A stretch of 39,057 nt of DNA from an uncultured Collinsella sp. (GTDB taxonomy: Bacteria > Actinomycetota > Coriobacteriia > Coriobacteriales > Coriobacteriaceae). A program made the position numbers and the translations under genes. The stretch spans positions 1 through 39,057 of the forward strand of contig UROO01000007.1 of the NCBI GenBank assembly GCA_900549555.1, written 5' to 3'. The notes under the pieces are model-generated. The model was not told the DNA's origin and ran no database searches. It worked only from the letters and a program-made list of their open reading frames with translations. Below are positions 1 to 8,833 of this stretch, one piece after another; within the stretch, counting starts at the first letter, position 1, and each line of letters begins with the position of its first letter.

Positions 1-654
1 GCCGGCAGCGATCTGCCCACCATCGTGTACAACGTCAACCATGAGACGCTGACCGCTGAGGACAACATCATCTCCGCTGCTTCCTGCACCACCAACTGCC
101 TCGCCCCGATGGCCAAGGGTCTGAACGACTTCGCTCCCATCGTGTCCGGCATCATGACCACCATCCACGCCTTCACCGGCGACCAGATGCCGCTCGACGG
201 CCCGCAGCGCAAGGGCAACTTCCGTCGCTCCCGCGCCTGCTCCGAGAACATCGTCCCGAACACCACGGGCGCTGCCAAGGCCATCGGCCTGGTTCTCCCC
301 GAGCTCAACGGCAAGCTCATCGGTGCCGCCCAGCGCGTCCCGACGCCGACCGGCTCGCTGACCAACCTCTACGCCGTCGTTGACAAGAAGGTCACCGTCG
401 ACGAGGTCAACGCTGCCATGAAGGCCTACGCCGAGACCATCCCCGATACCTTCGCCTACAACGAGGACCAGATCGTCTCCCGCGACATCGTCGGCGAGAC
501 CCACGGCTCCATCTTCGACGCCACGCAGACCATGTGCTCTGACCTCGGCAACGGCCAGACCCTCGTTCAGGTCACCTCTTGGTACGACAACGAGAACTCC
601 TACACCTCTCAGATGGTCCGCACCATCAAGTACTTCGAGAAGTTCGTTGCTTAA
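1..654 (+). CDS. gap: Glyceraldehyde-3-phosphate dehydrogenase, C-terminal part (5' end outside window)
   Basis: This is the last 217 codons of the glycolytic enzyme that oxidises and phosphorylates glyceraldehyde 3-phosphate to 1,3-bisphosphoglycerate. The frame is open from base 1, so the gene begins outside the window. The catalytic cysteine lies in the family signature SAASCTTNC (visible residue 29), and the catalytic histidine in TTIHAFTGDQ. RVPTPTGSLTNL and WYDNENSYTSQM near the end are also typical of the family. The stop is TAA at 652-654, followed by a strong terminator. It precedes pgk, tpiA and gpmI, so four successive glycolytic steps are grouped. The terminator suggests gap can be made in excess of the genes behind it. 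Identification is secure. Confidence 0.97.
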   Translation, partial: AGSDLPTIVYNVNHETLTAEDNIISAASCTTNCLAPMAKGLNDFAPIVSGIMTTIHAFTGDQMPLDGPQRKGNFRRSRACSENIVPNTTGAAKAIGLVLPELNGKLIGAAQRVPTPTGSLTNLYAVVDKKVTVDEVNAAMKAYAETIPDTFAYNEDQIVSRDIVGETHGSIFDATQTMCSDLGNGQTLVQVTSWYDNENSYTSQMVRTIKYFEKFVA

Positions 655-691
655 TTTAGCTTTTAGCGAATAGCTCGTTGAGCGTCTAAAG

Positions 692-738
692 AAGGGCGCG
701 GCCTTATAGGGCTTACACCCTAGGGTCGCGCCCTTTTT
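692..738 (+). terminator. Rho-independent terminator between gap and pgk
   Basis: A 9-bp perfect GC-rich stem (692-700 with 727-735) encloses a second short stem (707-711 with 718-722). The right arm runs straight into five T residues at 734-738. It lies 37 bases after the gap stop, so pgk needs read-through or its own promoter. Confidence 0.9.
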
Positions 739-794
739 ATAGGAAATCGTCTGCCGTAATGGGAGGCAGACACGTACGAAAGGTAGAAGCAAAC

Positions 795-1985
795 ATGGCC
801 TTTACCAAGAAGACCGTCCGCGACATCGATGTCGACGGCAAGCGCGTTCTCGTCCGCGTTGACTTTAACGTGCCTATCAAGGATGGCGTCGTTGGCGACA
901 CCACCCGTATCAAGGCTGCCCTGCCCACCATCAACTATCTGGTTGAGCACAATGCTCGCGTCATCCTCATGAGCCACCTCGGCCGTCCCGAGGGCACCGG
1001 CTTCCAGCCCGAGCTTTCCCTCGAGCCCGTCGCCAAGAAGCTCGCTGAGCTCTCTGGCCTTGACGTTGCCTTTGTCGCCGACACCTACGGCGAGAAGGCT
1101 GCCGAGGCTGTCGCCGCCGTCGAGCCGGGTAAGGTTCTCGTTCTCGAGAACGTCCGCTTCGATAAGCGTGAGAAGAAGAACGATCCCGAGATCGCCAAGA
1201 AGCTCGCTTCCTATGGTGACGTCTTCGTTCTCGATGCCTTCGGCACCGCTCACCGCGCCCAGGGTTCCGTCGTGGGCCCCGCCGCTTACCTGCCCGCAGT
1301 CGCAGGCTTCCTGCTCGAGAAGGAGGTCGATACGCTGACCGGCATCTTCGCCGAGCCCGAGCGCCCCTTCGTCGCCATCGTCGGCGGTTCCAAGGTTTCC
1401 TCCAAGATCGGCGTTCTCGATCACCTCATCGACTCCGCTGACACCCTGATCATCGGTGGCGGCATGGCCTACACCTTCTTCCTGGCTCAGGGCCTGTCCG
1501 TCGGTCAGTCCCTCAAGGAAGAGGACTGGGTCGAGCGCGCCGGCGAGATGCTCAAGAAGGCCGAGGAGAAGGGCGTCAAGATCCTGCTCCCCATCGACAA
1601 CCGTGTTGCCGATCACTTTGGCGAGGACGCTGTTCCCGAGGTCGTCGCTTCCGACGCTATCCCTGACGATCGTGAGGGCATGGATATCGGTCCTAAGACC
1701 GAGGAGCTCTACGCCGAGGCTGTCAAGGGCGCTAAGACCGTGTTCTGGAATGGCCCCATGGGCGTCTTCGAGTTCGACAACTTCGCTCACGGCACCCAGG
1801 CTATCGCCGAGGCTGTTGCCGAGGCCGACTGCACCTCGATCATCGGTGGTGGCGATTCCGTCGCAGCCGTCAACAAGTTTAACCTGGCCGACAAGATGAG
1901 CTGGATCTCCACCGGCGGTGGCGCTTCCATGGAGCTCGTCGAGGGTAAGGCCCTGCCCGGAGTGGAGGCGCTTCTCGATGCCTAA
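795..1985 (+). CDS. pgk: Phosphoglycerate kinase
   Basis: This 396-residue cytosolic enzyme transfers the acyl phosphate of 1,3-bisphosphoglycerate to ADP, yielding ATP and 3-phosphoglycerate. The length is normal for bacteria. Visible family motifs are RVDFNVP near residue 21, SHLGRP, the substrate-binding region FVLDAFGTAHR, WNGPMGVFE and the nucleotide-loop GGGDS near the C-terminus. An in-frame ATG exists at 759, but the start at 795 (MAFTKKTV) matches the family N-terminus and has an AGGTAGAAG sequence just upstream. Its last 8 bases overlap the tpiA start, which points to translational coupling. Confidence 0.96.
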   Translation: MAFTKKTVRDIDVDGKRVLVRVDFNVPIKDGVVGDTTRIKAALPTINYLVEHNARVILMSHLGRPEGTGFQPELSLEPVAKKLAELSGLDVAFVADTYGEKAAEAVAAVEPGKVLVLENVRFDKREKKNDPEIAKKLASYGDVFVLDAFGTAHRAQGSVVGPAAYLPAVAGFLLEKEVDTLTGIFAEPERPFVAIVGGSKVSSKIGVLDHLIDSADTLIIGGGMAYTFFLAQGLSVGQSLKEEDWVERAGEMLKKAEEKGVKILLPIDNRVADHFGEDAVPEVVASDAIPDDREGMDIGPKTEELYAEAVKGAKTVFWNGPMGVFEFDNFAHGTQAIAEAVAEADCTSIIGGGDSVAAVNKFNLADKMSWISTGGGASMELVEGKALPGVEALLDA

Positions 1986-2745
1986 TCGCACCCTTCTTAT
2001 CGCTGGTAACTGGAAGATGAACAACGACGTCGCCGAGGCCGCCAAGCTCGCCGACGAGCTGGCCCAGGCTCTGCCCGAGGTTCCGGCTGGCGTCGAGGTG
2101 CTCGTCTGCCCTCCGACCATCGACATCACCACGGTTCATGACCGCATTCAGGCTGCCCCCATCGCTCTCGGTGCACAGAACGTGTACTGGGAGGCCAAGG
2201 GTGCCTTCACCGGTGAGTCCTCTTGCGACATGCTCAAGTCCGCTGGCTGCACCTATTGCATCATCGGTCACTCCGAGCGTCGTGATTACTTCCACGAGAC
2301 CGACGAGGATCAGAACAAGAAGGCCAAGGCCCTCGTTGCCGCCGGTCTTGTTCCCGTCTTCTGCTGCGGTGAGTCCCTTGAGGTCCGCGAGGCCGGCACC
2401 TATGTCGAGCACGTCGTGAACCAGGTCAAGGCTGGTCTCGAGGGTCTCGAGATCTCTTGCCCCAAGCAGGTCGTCGTCGCCTACGAGCCCATCTGGGCTA
2501 TCGGCACCGGCAAGACCGCTACCGCCGAGGACGCTCAGGAGGTCTGCGGCGCTATCCGTGAGACCCTCAAGGAGATGTTCGGCGAGGAGCTCGCTAACGG
2601 CATCCGCGTTCTCTATGGTGGCTCTGCCAAGCCCGGCAACATTGCCGAGCTCGTCGCCAAGCCCGACGTCGACGGCGCCCTCGTGGGCGGCGCTTCGCTC
2701 AAGGCTGCCGACTTCGCCTCTATGGTCGTCAAGGCAGGCGAGTAG
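1978..2745 (+). CDS. tpiA: Triosephosphate isomerase
   Basis: This 255-residue enzyme interconverts dihydroxyacetone phosphate and glyceraldehyde 3-phosphate and is a TIM-barrel protein, normally a dimer. The catalytic residues are visible: Lys13 in GNWKMN, the electrophilic His in CIIGHSERR, and the catalytic Glu in AYEPIWAIGTGKTA. The phosphate-binding LYGGSAKPGN and DGALVGGASL near the end are also intact. The open frame extends upstream to 1918, but the ATG at 1978 gives the canonical N-terminus and lies inside the end of pgk (ATGCCTAA). Translation is therefore probably coupled to pgk. The gpmI start follows 5 bases after the stop. Confidence 0.97.
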   Translation: MPNRTLLIAGNWKMNNDVAEAAKLADELAQALPEVPAGVEVLVCPPTIDITTVHDRIQAAPIALGAQNVYWEAKGAFTGESSCDMLKSAGCTYCIIGHSERRDYFHETDEDQNKKAKALVAAGLVPVFCCGESLEVREAGTYVEHVVNQVKAGLEGLEISCPKQVVVAYEPIWAIGTGKTATAEDAQEVCGAIRETLKEMFGEELANGIRVLYGGSAKPGNIAELVAKPDVDGALVGGASLKAADFASMVVKAGE

Positions 2746-2750
2746 GACAT

Positions 2751-4304
2751 ATGGCACAGCGTCATCTTCCTGCACTCCTGATCATCATGGATGGTTGCGG
2801 CCTTGCTCCGGCTGATGGCGAGAACGCCGTCGCCGCTGCCAAGACGCCCTTCCTTGATAGCCTGTACGAGAAGTACCCCCACACCACGCTCGGTGCTTCG
2901 GGCGAGGACGTGGGCCTTCCCGACGGCCAGATGGGCAACTCCGAGGTGGGTCACCTCAACATCGGTGCCGGCCGCATCGTGTTCCAGGAGCTTTCGCGCA
3001 TCAACAATGCCATCAAGGACGGCTCCATCGCCAAGAACGAGGTTTTCGTCAAGGCTATGGACGATGTCAAGGCTGACGGCAAGACTCTTCATCTCATGGG
3101 CCTTATGAGCCCTGGCGGTGTTCATTCTCACATGAACCACGTCGAGGCTCTGGTCAAGATGGCTGCCGAGCACGGTGTCAAGACCGTTCGCGTCCACGCC
3201 TTTATGGACGGCCGCGACGTTGACCCGCAGTCCGGTGCTGGTTACATGAGTGAGTTCTGCGCCTTCCTGGCCAAGATCTCCGAGGAGACCGGTTGCGACG
3301 CTCGCGTTGCCACCGTCTCGGGCCGTTATTGGGCCATGGACCGCGACAACCGTTGGGAGCGCATCCAGCGCGCCTACGACGTCATGGTCAACGCATCCGA
3401 TGCCGATACCGACCCTGTTGCCGGTATCAAGGCCTACTACGAGAAGGATCCGCGCGGCGACGAGTTCGTCGAGCCCTTCGCTGCCCACAATGAGGGCATC
3501 CACGAGGGCGACGCGGCCATCTTCTTCAACTTCCGTCCCGACCGCGCTCGTCAGATGACTCGCGTGTTCACGGACAAGGAGTTCGACGGCTTTGAGCGCG
3601 AGCAGATCAAGCTTTCGCACTTTGTGACGATGACCGAGTACGACCCGACGTTTGACGTCGAGGTCGCCTTCCCCAAGACGTTCCCCGAGAACGTTCTGGC
3701 AGACGTTATCGCCGCCAATGGCCTGAAGCAGCTGCACACCGCCGAGACCGAGAAGTACGCCCACGTGACGTTCTTCCTCAACGGCGGCATCGAGGAGCCC
3801 AAGGAGGGCGAGGAGCGCGTGCTCGTCGCTTCTCCCAAGGTCGCTACCTACGACCTGCAGCCTGAGATGAGCGCTCCCGAGGTTACCGAGAAACTTGTCG
3901 CCGCCATCAACGAGGATCGCGCTGATTTCTACATCGTGAACTTCGCGAACTGCGACATGGTTGGTCACACCGGTGTCTTCGACGCTGCCGTTAAGGCCGT
4001 CGAGGCTGTTGACGATGCCCTGTCCAAGGTTGTCCCGGCGATTCTCGCCAAGGGCGGCTTTGCGCTGATTACCGCCGATCACGGCAACGCCGATCACATG
4101 TTTGACGTTGCTTCCGACGGTTCCAAGCATCCGTTCACGGCTCACACCACCAACCGCGTGCCGTTCATCATCGTTGATGAGAAGGCACAGCTCACCGGTA
4201 TCGAGGACGGCCGTCTTTCCGATATCGCTCCGACCATGCTCACCATGGCTGGTATTGAGCCTTCCGCCGAGATGACGGGTCGCGTACTCGCCACCGAGGC
4301 CTAA
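2751..4304 (+). CDS. gpmI: 2,3-bisphosphoglycerate-independent phosphoglycerate mutase
   Basis: This 517-residue member of the alkaline-phosphatase superfamily isomerises 3-phosphoglycerate to 2-phosphoglycerate using two bound divalent metal ions (Mn) and a phosphoserine intermediate. The metal-binding DGCG sits near residue 14, the nucleophile Ser64 lies in MGNSEVGHLNIGAGR, and the C-terminal metal site TADHGNADHM is present. The middle carries GGVHSHMNH and MDGRDVDP, diagnostic of the cofactor-independent type. It starts 5 bases after tpiA, clearly in the same transcript, and is closed by a strong terminator 26 bases downstream. Confidence 0.97.
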   Translation: MAQRHLPALLIIMDGCGLAPADGENAVAAAKTPFLDSLYEKYPHTTLGASGEDVGLPDGQMGNSEVGHLNIGAGRIVFQELSRINNAIKDGSIAKNEVFVKAMDDVKADGKTLHLMGLMSPGGVHSHMNHVEALVKMAAEHGVKTVRVHAFMDGRDVDPQSGAGYMSEFCAFLAKISEETGCDARVATVSGRYWAMDRDNRWERIQRAYDVMVNASDADTDPVAGIKAYYEKDPRGDEFVEPFAAHNEGIHEGDAAIFFNFRPDRARQMTRVFTDKEFDGFEREQIKLSHFVTMTEYDPTFDVEVAFPKTFPENVLADVIAANGLKQLHTAETEKYAHVTFFLNGGIEEPKEGEERVLVASPKVATYDLQPEMSAPEVTEKLVAAINEDRADFYIVNFANCDMVGHTGVFDAAVKAVEAVDDALSKVVPAILAKGGFALITADHGNADHMFDVASDGSKHPFTAHTTNRVPFIIVDEKAQLTGIEDGRLSDIAPTMLTMAGIEPSAEMTGRVLATEA

Positions 4305-4330
4305 TAGAAAACAAATACCGTTTTCTAGTA

Positions 4331-4364
4331 AGGGGGTTGTCCACAACCGGACAACCCCCTTTTT
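4331..4364 (+). terminator. Rho-independent terminator after gpmI
   Basis: A perfect 12-bp stem (4331-4342 with 4349-4360) with a 6-base loop is followed by T residues to 4364. It ends the pgk-tpiA-gpmI transcript and isolates secG. Confidence 0.93.
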
Positions 4365-4461
4365 GCGCTATTTCTACCTCGTCACCAAATGGCTGATGGG
4401 GGAGTGCTGGGGGTTGTGGTACAGTACTGGAGTTTGAATTGTTCTATTAAGGAGCTTATCT

Positions 4462-4716
4462 ATGGGTCCGTTCCAGATTCTTCTGTTTGTCGTTTGGGCT
4501 GTCTCTGCCGTGGCGCTGACGATTCTCGTCCTGATGCATTCCGGTAAGGGCACCGGCGTTTCGGATATGATCGCCAGCTCGCTGTATAACTCCAGCTCTG
4601 CCACGGGCGTCATGGAGCAGAACCTCGATCGCCTGACGGTAATTATGGCCGTCTTATTTGCCGTGTGTGTCGTCCTGTGCATGTTCTTCTTCCCGCAGGG
4701 TATCGTCGGCTACTAA
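4462..4716 (+). CDS. secG: Protein translocase subunit SecG
   Basis: This small 84-residue inner-membrane protein is the accessory subunit of the SecYEG channel. It has the family layout: a first hydrophobic segment (about residues 4-25), the conserved cytoplasmic link with HSGKGTGVSDM and a Ser-rich stretch, then a second hydrophobic segment (about 55-76). The ribosome site AAGGAG lies about 7 bases before the ATG. It stands alone between two terminators. A possible extended -10 (TGG TACAGT, 4417-4425) lies upstream, but no convincing -35 was seen. In many GC-rich Gram-positives secG follows the glycolytic cluster, as here. Confidence 0.92.
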   Translation: MGPFQILLFVVWAVSAVALTILVLMHSGKGTGVSDMIASSLYNSSSATGVMEQNLDRLTVIMAVLFAVCVVLCMFFFPQGIVGY

Positions 4717-4740
4717 GCACGAGCCACATAAATACTTGAA

Positions 4741-4769
4741 AAGGGTTCCGCAAGTGCGGGACCCTTTTT
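4741..4769 (+). terminator. Rho-independent terminator after secG
   Basis: An 11-bp stem with one G-T pair (4741-4751 with 4756-4766) and a 4-base loop runs into a T tract ending at 4769. It closes the single-gene secG unit. Confidence 0.9.
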
Positions 4770-5010
4770 GTTTACATATTTGTAACAGAGCCAAAATATC
4801 CCCACATACTTCGCCTAACTAAAGAAATTCTCGACCGTTGACCGGAATTAGCCCCAAATCGTGCATAAAATGCGCTACTGTATTGCGAAACGTTGGTTCG
4901 TTGTGCATAACCAGCCATAGCAACGGGCGGCGTTTTGATGGTTCGGATCGGATTGTCTCGACATGTGTCCGACTGAACATTTCTTTGTCCTATCTCATAA
5001 GGAGGATGGC
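4770..5010 (+). promoter_or_regulatory. oppA upstream region, possible structured leader
   Basis: These 241 bases hold no gene. TTGACC at 4838-4843 resembles a -35 box, but no well-spaced -10 follows. GCATAAAATGC at 4863-4873 is a small inverted repeat that contains TAAAAT. A pair of short matching arms (AAACG/CGTTT and CGTTG/CAACG between about 4888 and 4936) may form a leader hairpin. A strong ribosome site AAGGAGG precedes the oppA ATG. The promoter position is unresolved. Confidence 0.3.
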
Positions 5011-6687
5011 ATGGCTGATTCTATGTTCCACCAGCCCGTTATGGGTCGTCGCGCCTTTGTCGGCGGTACCCTTGCTGCGAGCTCCATGGCTTTTCTTGCC
5101 GCATGCGGCAAGAAGGGCGGCGACGCTTCCGGTTCTGAGTCCGGTTCGAAGCTGAACTTCTACATCAACAACCCGGTCTGCATCGACCCCTACAATGTCC
5201 AGGAGGACCAGGGCACTCAGGTCGAGTACCAGCTCTTTGATGCTCTGACCTCTTATGACGCCGAGAAGGGCGAGATCGTTCCGCTGGCTTGCGAGTCCTT
5301 CGAGGCCAACGACGACGCCACCGAGTTCACCTTCAAGATCAAGAAGGCCAAGTTCCACAACGGTGACGACGTTACCTCCAAGTCCTTCAAGCTCGCTTGG
5401 GAGCGTCTGGTCAGCACTAAGTCGGCTATCGCTAAGGAGTATGGTCCTTCCGAGGTCTCCTATCACCTTTCCATGGTCGAGGGCTATGACGATCTGCTTG
5501 CCGGTAACACTACCGAGCTCAGCGGTGTTACTTGCCCCGATGATAAGACCCTCGTCGTCAAGCTGTCTTCCGCTTACGCCGACTTCCCCTTCGTCGCCTC
5601 TCACCCGGCTCTGTCCCCGGTTCCCGAGTGCGCCGAGTCCGATGTCAAGAGCTTCTACCTTGCCCCGATCGGTAACGGCCCGTTCATGATGGACGGCAAG
5701 TGGGAGGATGGTCAGGAGATCAACCTCAAGAAGTTTGACGATTACTATGGCGACAAGGCCAAGATCGATGGCATCCACTTCCAGGTCATCAAGGACGTGG
5801 AGACCGCCTACAAGGAGTTCCAGGCCGGTAACCTTGACATCTGCGACGTTCCCGTTGGTCAGATCGACGCTGCCAAGAAGGATCGCGGCGTGTCCAAGGA
5901 CGGCTACACCATGGGCGACGGCGAGCGCATGCTGCTCGGCGCCGAGCCTTCCACCTACTACCTGACCTGCAACACCACGGCCGAGCCGTTCAACAACGCC
6001 GACCTGCGCAGGGGTATCTCCCTGGCCATTAACCGTGAGGCCATCTGCAAGACCATCTTCAAGGGTACCCGTACCCCCGCCGACGGCATTGTTCCTCCGG
6101 GCATCGATGGCTACAAGGAGGGCGCATGGGAGTTCTGCGCCTACGACGTCGACAAGGCTAACGAGTACCTCGACAAGGTTGCTCCCGCTGGCGCTAACGG
6201 CGATCGTGGCATTAACGTGACCCTTTCCTACAACCAGGACGGTGGCCACAAGGAGATCATGGAGTCCATCATCGGCGACCTCGCCAAGGTCGGCGTTACC
6301 GCCGTCTCCGATACTCCTGAGTGGTCTGCGCTGCTCGAGCAGTACCAGAACTTCAACTATCAGTTCGGTCGTCTGGGCTGGATTGCCGACTACCCGATCA
6401 TGGACAACTTCCTGTATCCGCTGTTCCACTCCGACTCCCTCGGTGGCGACAACCGCTCTGGTTACAACAACCCCGAGTTCGACGCCAAGGTCAATGAGGC
6501 TCGCACTACGGTTGACGACAAAGAGCGCGTCGCTAAGATGCAGGAGGCCGACGCAATGGTCGCTGCCGACTGCCCGGTCATCCCGGTGATGTTCTACACG
6601 CACACCATCGCTGGCTCCGATCGCATCAAGCACCTCTATGTCGATCCGCAGAAGCACGCCGAGCTGGGTACCGCCGAGCTCGCCTAA
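5011..6687 (+). CDS. oppA: Oligopeptide ABC transporter, substrate-binding lipoprotein
   Basis: This 558-residue extracytoplasmic family-5 solute-binding protein captures peptides for the OppBCDF permease. The start at 5011 is preceded by AAGGAGG at good spacing; the longer in-frame ATG at 4963 lacks such a site. The N-terminus has paired arginines (MGRRAFVGG), a hydrophobic stretch and the lipobox LAAC, so it looks like a lipoprotein that may use the Tat route. Family features include YNVQEDQGTQVEYQLFDAL near the start, KFHNGDDVTSKSFKLAWERL, and the C-terminal block with GWIADYPIMDNFLYPLF. The adjacent opp genes make the assignment strong. The actual ligand, whether peptides or another family-5 substrate, cannot be read from sequence. 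Confidence 0.93.
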   Translation: MADSMFHQPVMGRRAFVGGTLAASSMAFLAACGKKGGDASGSESGSKLNFYINNPVCIDPYNVQEDQGTQVEYQLFDALTSYDAEKGEIVPLACESFEANDDATEFTFKIKKAKFHNGDDVTSKSFKLAWERLVSTKSAIAKEYGPSEVSYHLSMVEGYDDLLAGNTTELSGVTCPDDKTLVVKLSSAYADFPFVASHPALSPVPECAESDVKSFYLAPIGNGPFMMDGKWEDGQEINLKKFDDYYGDKAKIDGIHFQVIKDVETAYKEFQAGNLDICDVPVGQIDAAKKDRGVSKDGYTMGDGERMLLGAEPSTYYLTCNTTAEPFNNADLRRGISLAINREAICKTIFKGTRTPADGIVPPGIDGYKEGAWEFCAYDVDKANEYLDKVAPAGANGDRGINVTLSYNQDGGHKEIMESIIGDLAKVGVTAVSDTPEWSALLEQYQNFNYQFGRLGWIADYPIMDNFLYPLFHSDSLGGDNRSGYNNPEFDAKVNEARTTVDDKERVAKMQEADAMVAADCPVIPVMFYTHTIAGSDRIKHLYVDPQKHAELGTAELA

Positions 6688-6784
6688 GAGTTTGCAGCTT
6701 CCGTGAGGGTCAAGTATTTACGTAGACCTCATGGGAAACATACAGTTCTCCCTAACCTGGGGTAAACTGGCTGATGGTAATTTT

Positions 6785-6815
6785 GGGATGCCGGTCTGGC
6801 GATCGGCATCCCATT
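6785..6815 (+). terminator. Hairpin between oppA and oppB (attenuator-like)
   Basis: A perfect 9-bp stem (6785-6793 with 6804-6812) is followed only by a weak T-rich run. Such a partial terminator or stability hairpin after the binding-protein gene commonly lets the binding protein outnumber the permease. That role is inferred. Confidence 0.6.
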
Positions 6816-6843
6816 TAGGTTAATCCCTAGATAGGGGAGTGGT

Positions 6844-7881
6844 ATGGGTAAGTACATCGTTAAACGTGTGCTTCAGTTCATCCCGGTATTTTTGGGCGTT
6901 ACGTTGATTCTGTTCGCCCTCCAGAACATCGTGCCGGGAGACCCGATCAAGCTGATCGGTGGAGACAAGGCTCTGTCCCCCGAGGTGGAGCTTCAACTTC
7001 GCGTGCGCTATCACCTGGTCCAGGCGGACGAGGACGGCAACGCGATCCTTGACGAGAACGGCGATCCCGTTCCAACGTCGCTTGTGGACCAATACTTGAA
7101 TTACATGAATGGTCTGCTTCATGGCGATCTGGGCAATTCGTATCAGCGCAAGCTGCCGGTTTCGGAAATCTTTGCTCAGAAGTATCCGTATACGGTTAAA
7201 CTCGCCGCGTGCGCCATCGTGCTCGAGGCAATCATGGGTATCGGTGCGGGTATCATTTCGGCAGTAAAGCGTTACTCCTTCTGGGATATTTTGGTAACGC
7301 TGACCACGTCGATCCTCGTTGCCGTTCCTGCCTTCTGGCTCGGTATGCTGCTGCAGCTGTTCTTTGGCGTCATCCTTAAGGATGCCACGGGTGGTGCATT
7401 CTCCATGCCGATCTCGGGTGCCGGCGGTGCCAGCTCTCAGTATCAGGATTGGATGCACTATGTGCTTCCGACCATTACGCTGGCTTCGGTTTCGACCGCC
7501 TATGCTGCTCGCATCATGCGCTCGCAGCTGCTCGACGTCATGAACCAGGATTACATCCGCACGGCAAAGGCCAAGGGTCTCTCCAATCGCGCGATCATCA
7601 TCAAGCATGCGCTTAAGAATGCACTCATCCCCGTCGTTACCTATATTGGTGTCGACTTTGGTGGCATGCTTTCGGGCGCCATCCTGACCGAGACGGTCTT
7701 CAACTGGCCCGGTATCGGCTCTGAGGTCTATCGCGCCATTAGCATGCGTGACTGGCCCATCGTTATGGGCGGCGTTACGCTCATCGTCGTCATCGTCATG
7801 GTGATCAACCTGCTTGTCGACATTAGCTATGCATTCCTCGACCCGCGCATCCGCCTTGGCGGTCCGTCGGATAAGGCCTAA
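6844..7881 (+). CDS. oppB: Oligopeptide ABC transporter permease OppB
   Basis: This 345-residue integral membrane subunit forms the peptide channel with OppC. The first transmembrane helix covers about residues 9-30, followed by the family NIVPGDP element. An extracytoplasmic loop (about 45-105) includes a short acidic insert, DEDGNAILDENGDP. The ABC-coupling EAA loop is visible in YIRTAKAKGLSNRAIIIKHALKNALIPVVT, and TETVFNWPGIG is a strong OppB/DppB signature. The ATG at 6844 has AGGGGAG about 4 bases upstream. It follows oppA after a hairpin, and oppC starts 14 bases downstream. Confidence 0.95.
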   Translation: MGKYIVKRVLQFIPVFLGVTLILFALQNIVPGDPIKLIGGDKALSPEVELQLRVRYHLVQADEDGNAILDENGDPVPTSLVDQYLNYMNGLLHGDLGNSYQRKLPVSEIFAQKYPYTVKLAACAIVLEAIMGIGAGIISAVKRYSFWDILVTLTTSILVAVPAFWLGMLLQLFFGVILKDATGGAFSMPISGAGGASSQYQDWMHYVLPTITLASVSTAYAARIMRSQLLDVMNQDYIRTAKAKGLSNRAIIIKHALKNALIPVVTYIGVDFGGMLSGAILTETVFNWPGIGSEVYRAISMRDWPIVMGGVTLIVVIVMVINLLVDISYAFLDPRIRLGGPSDKA

Positions 7882-7895
7882 GGGAGGTACGTCTC

Positions 7896-8831
7896 ATGCA
7901 GGAAACTGATTCTCAGTCTCAGGAGCAGGCTACCGCCACCAAGGCCGCATCTGCTCCCGCCAAGTCCCGCACGCTGTGGGGCGACGCTTTTAAGCGTCTT
8001 CGTAAGAACAAGCTCGCCGTTATCGGTGTCTGCTGGATCATCATCGTCGTTTTGGTTGCGCTGACTGCCGATCTGTGGGCGAAGCCCTGGCTCGGTTCGC
8101 CGACGGCTTCCGACTCGACCACCATGGCCGAGACGTCGCTGCTGGCTCCGTGTGCCGAGCACCCGTTTGGCACCGACGCCCTTGGCCGTGACATTCTCGT
8201 CCGCGTTATCTACGGTGCACGCGTTTCGCTGTCCGTCGGCATTATGGCCACCGCCATCTCCACGGTGATCGGTCTGGTCATGGGCGCTCTGGCCGGTTTC
8301 TATGGCGGCATCTGGGATACGATCATCATGCGCTGCGCGGATATCTTCCTGGCGTTCCCGTACGTGCTGTTCGTTGTCGCCATGATCGCCGTTATCGGCC
8401 GTGGTCTTCAGAACGTCTTTATCGCCATCGGTATTCTCGGCTGGCCTTCGATTGCGCGCGTCTTCCGCTCTGCAATCTTGACGGTCAAGGAAAACGACTA
8501 TGTTGATGCTGCTCGCGCCATGGGTGCATCCGATGCCCGCATCGTCATGCGTCACATCTTCCCGAACTCCGTCGCCTCCATCGTGGTCTACGCGACCATG
8601 AACATTGGTGGTGCCATTTTGACCGAGTCCGCTCTGTCCTTCCTCGGCATGGGCGTTATTCCGCCTACGCCTTCGTGGGGCTCCATGATTCAGGACGGTC
8701 AGCAGTATCTTCTGACTGCTCCCTGGATGATGATCATGCCCGGTCTGGCAATTCTCTCGACGGTGCTCGCCTTCACCCTGCTGGGTGACGGTCTGCGCGA
8801 CGCCCTCGACGTCAAGATGAAGGACGCATAA
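7896..8831 (+). CDS. oppC: Oligopeptide ABC transporter permease OppC
   Basis: This 311-residue membrane subunit partners OppB. The N-terminal cytoplasmic tail (about 1-40, Ser/Ala/Lys-rich, ending LWGDAFKRLRKNKLAVIG) leads into the first helix, as is usual for OppC/DppC. HPFGTDALGRDILVRVIYGARVSL is the family hallmark after the first periplasmic loop. The EAA loop is DYVDAARAMGASDARIVMRHIFPN, and LSFLGMGVIPPTPSWGSMI near the end is also diagnostic. GGGAGG precedes the ATG. The oppD start lies 2 bases after the stop, so the two are almost certainly co-translated. Confidence 0.95.
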   Translation: MQETDSQSQEQATATKAASAPAKSRTLWGDAFKRLRKNKLAVIGVCWIIIVVLVALTADLWAKPWLGSPTASDSTTMAETSLLAPCAEHPFGTDALGRDILVRVIYGARVSLSVGIMATAISTVIGLVMGALAGFYGGIWDTIIMRCADIFLAFPYVLFVVAMIAVIGRGLQNVFIAIGILGWPSIARVFRSAILTVKENDYVDAARAMGASDARIVMRHIFPNSVASIVVYATMNIGGAILTESALSFLGMGVIPPTPSWGSMIQDGQQYLLTAPWMMIMPGLAILSTVLAFTLLGDGLRDALDVKMKDA

Positions 8832-8833
8832 GG

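Noticed and set aside
720..2132. 470-residue frame on the minus strand opposite pgk
   Set aside because: It is antisense to a certain gene. Codon periodicity of GC-rich DNA keeps the opposite frame open, and the product is low-complexity Gly/Leu/Asp with no motif.
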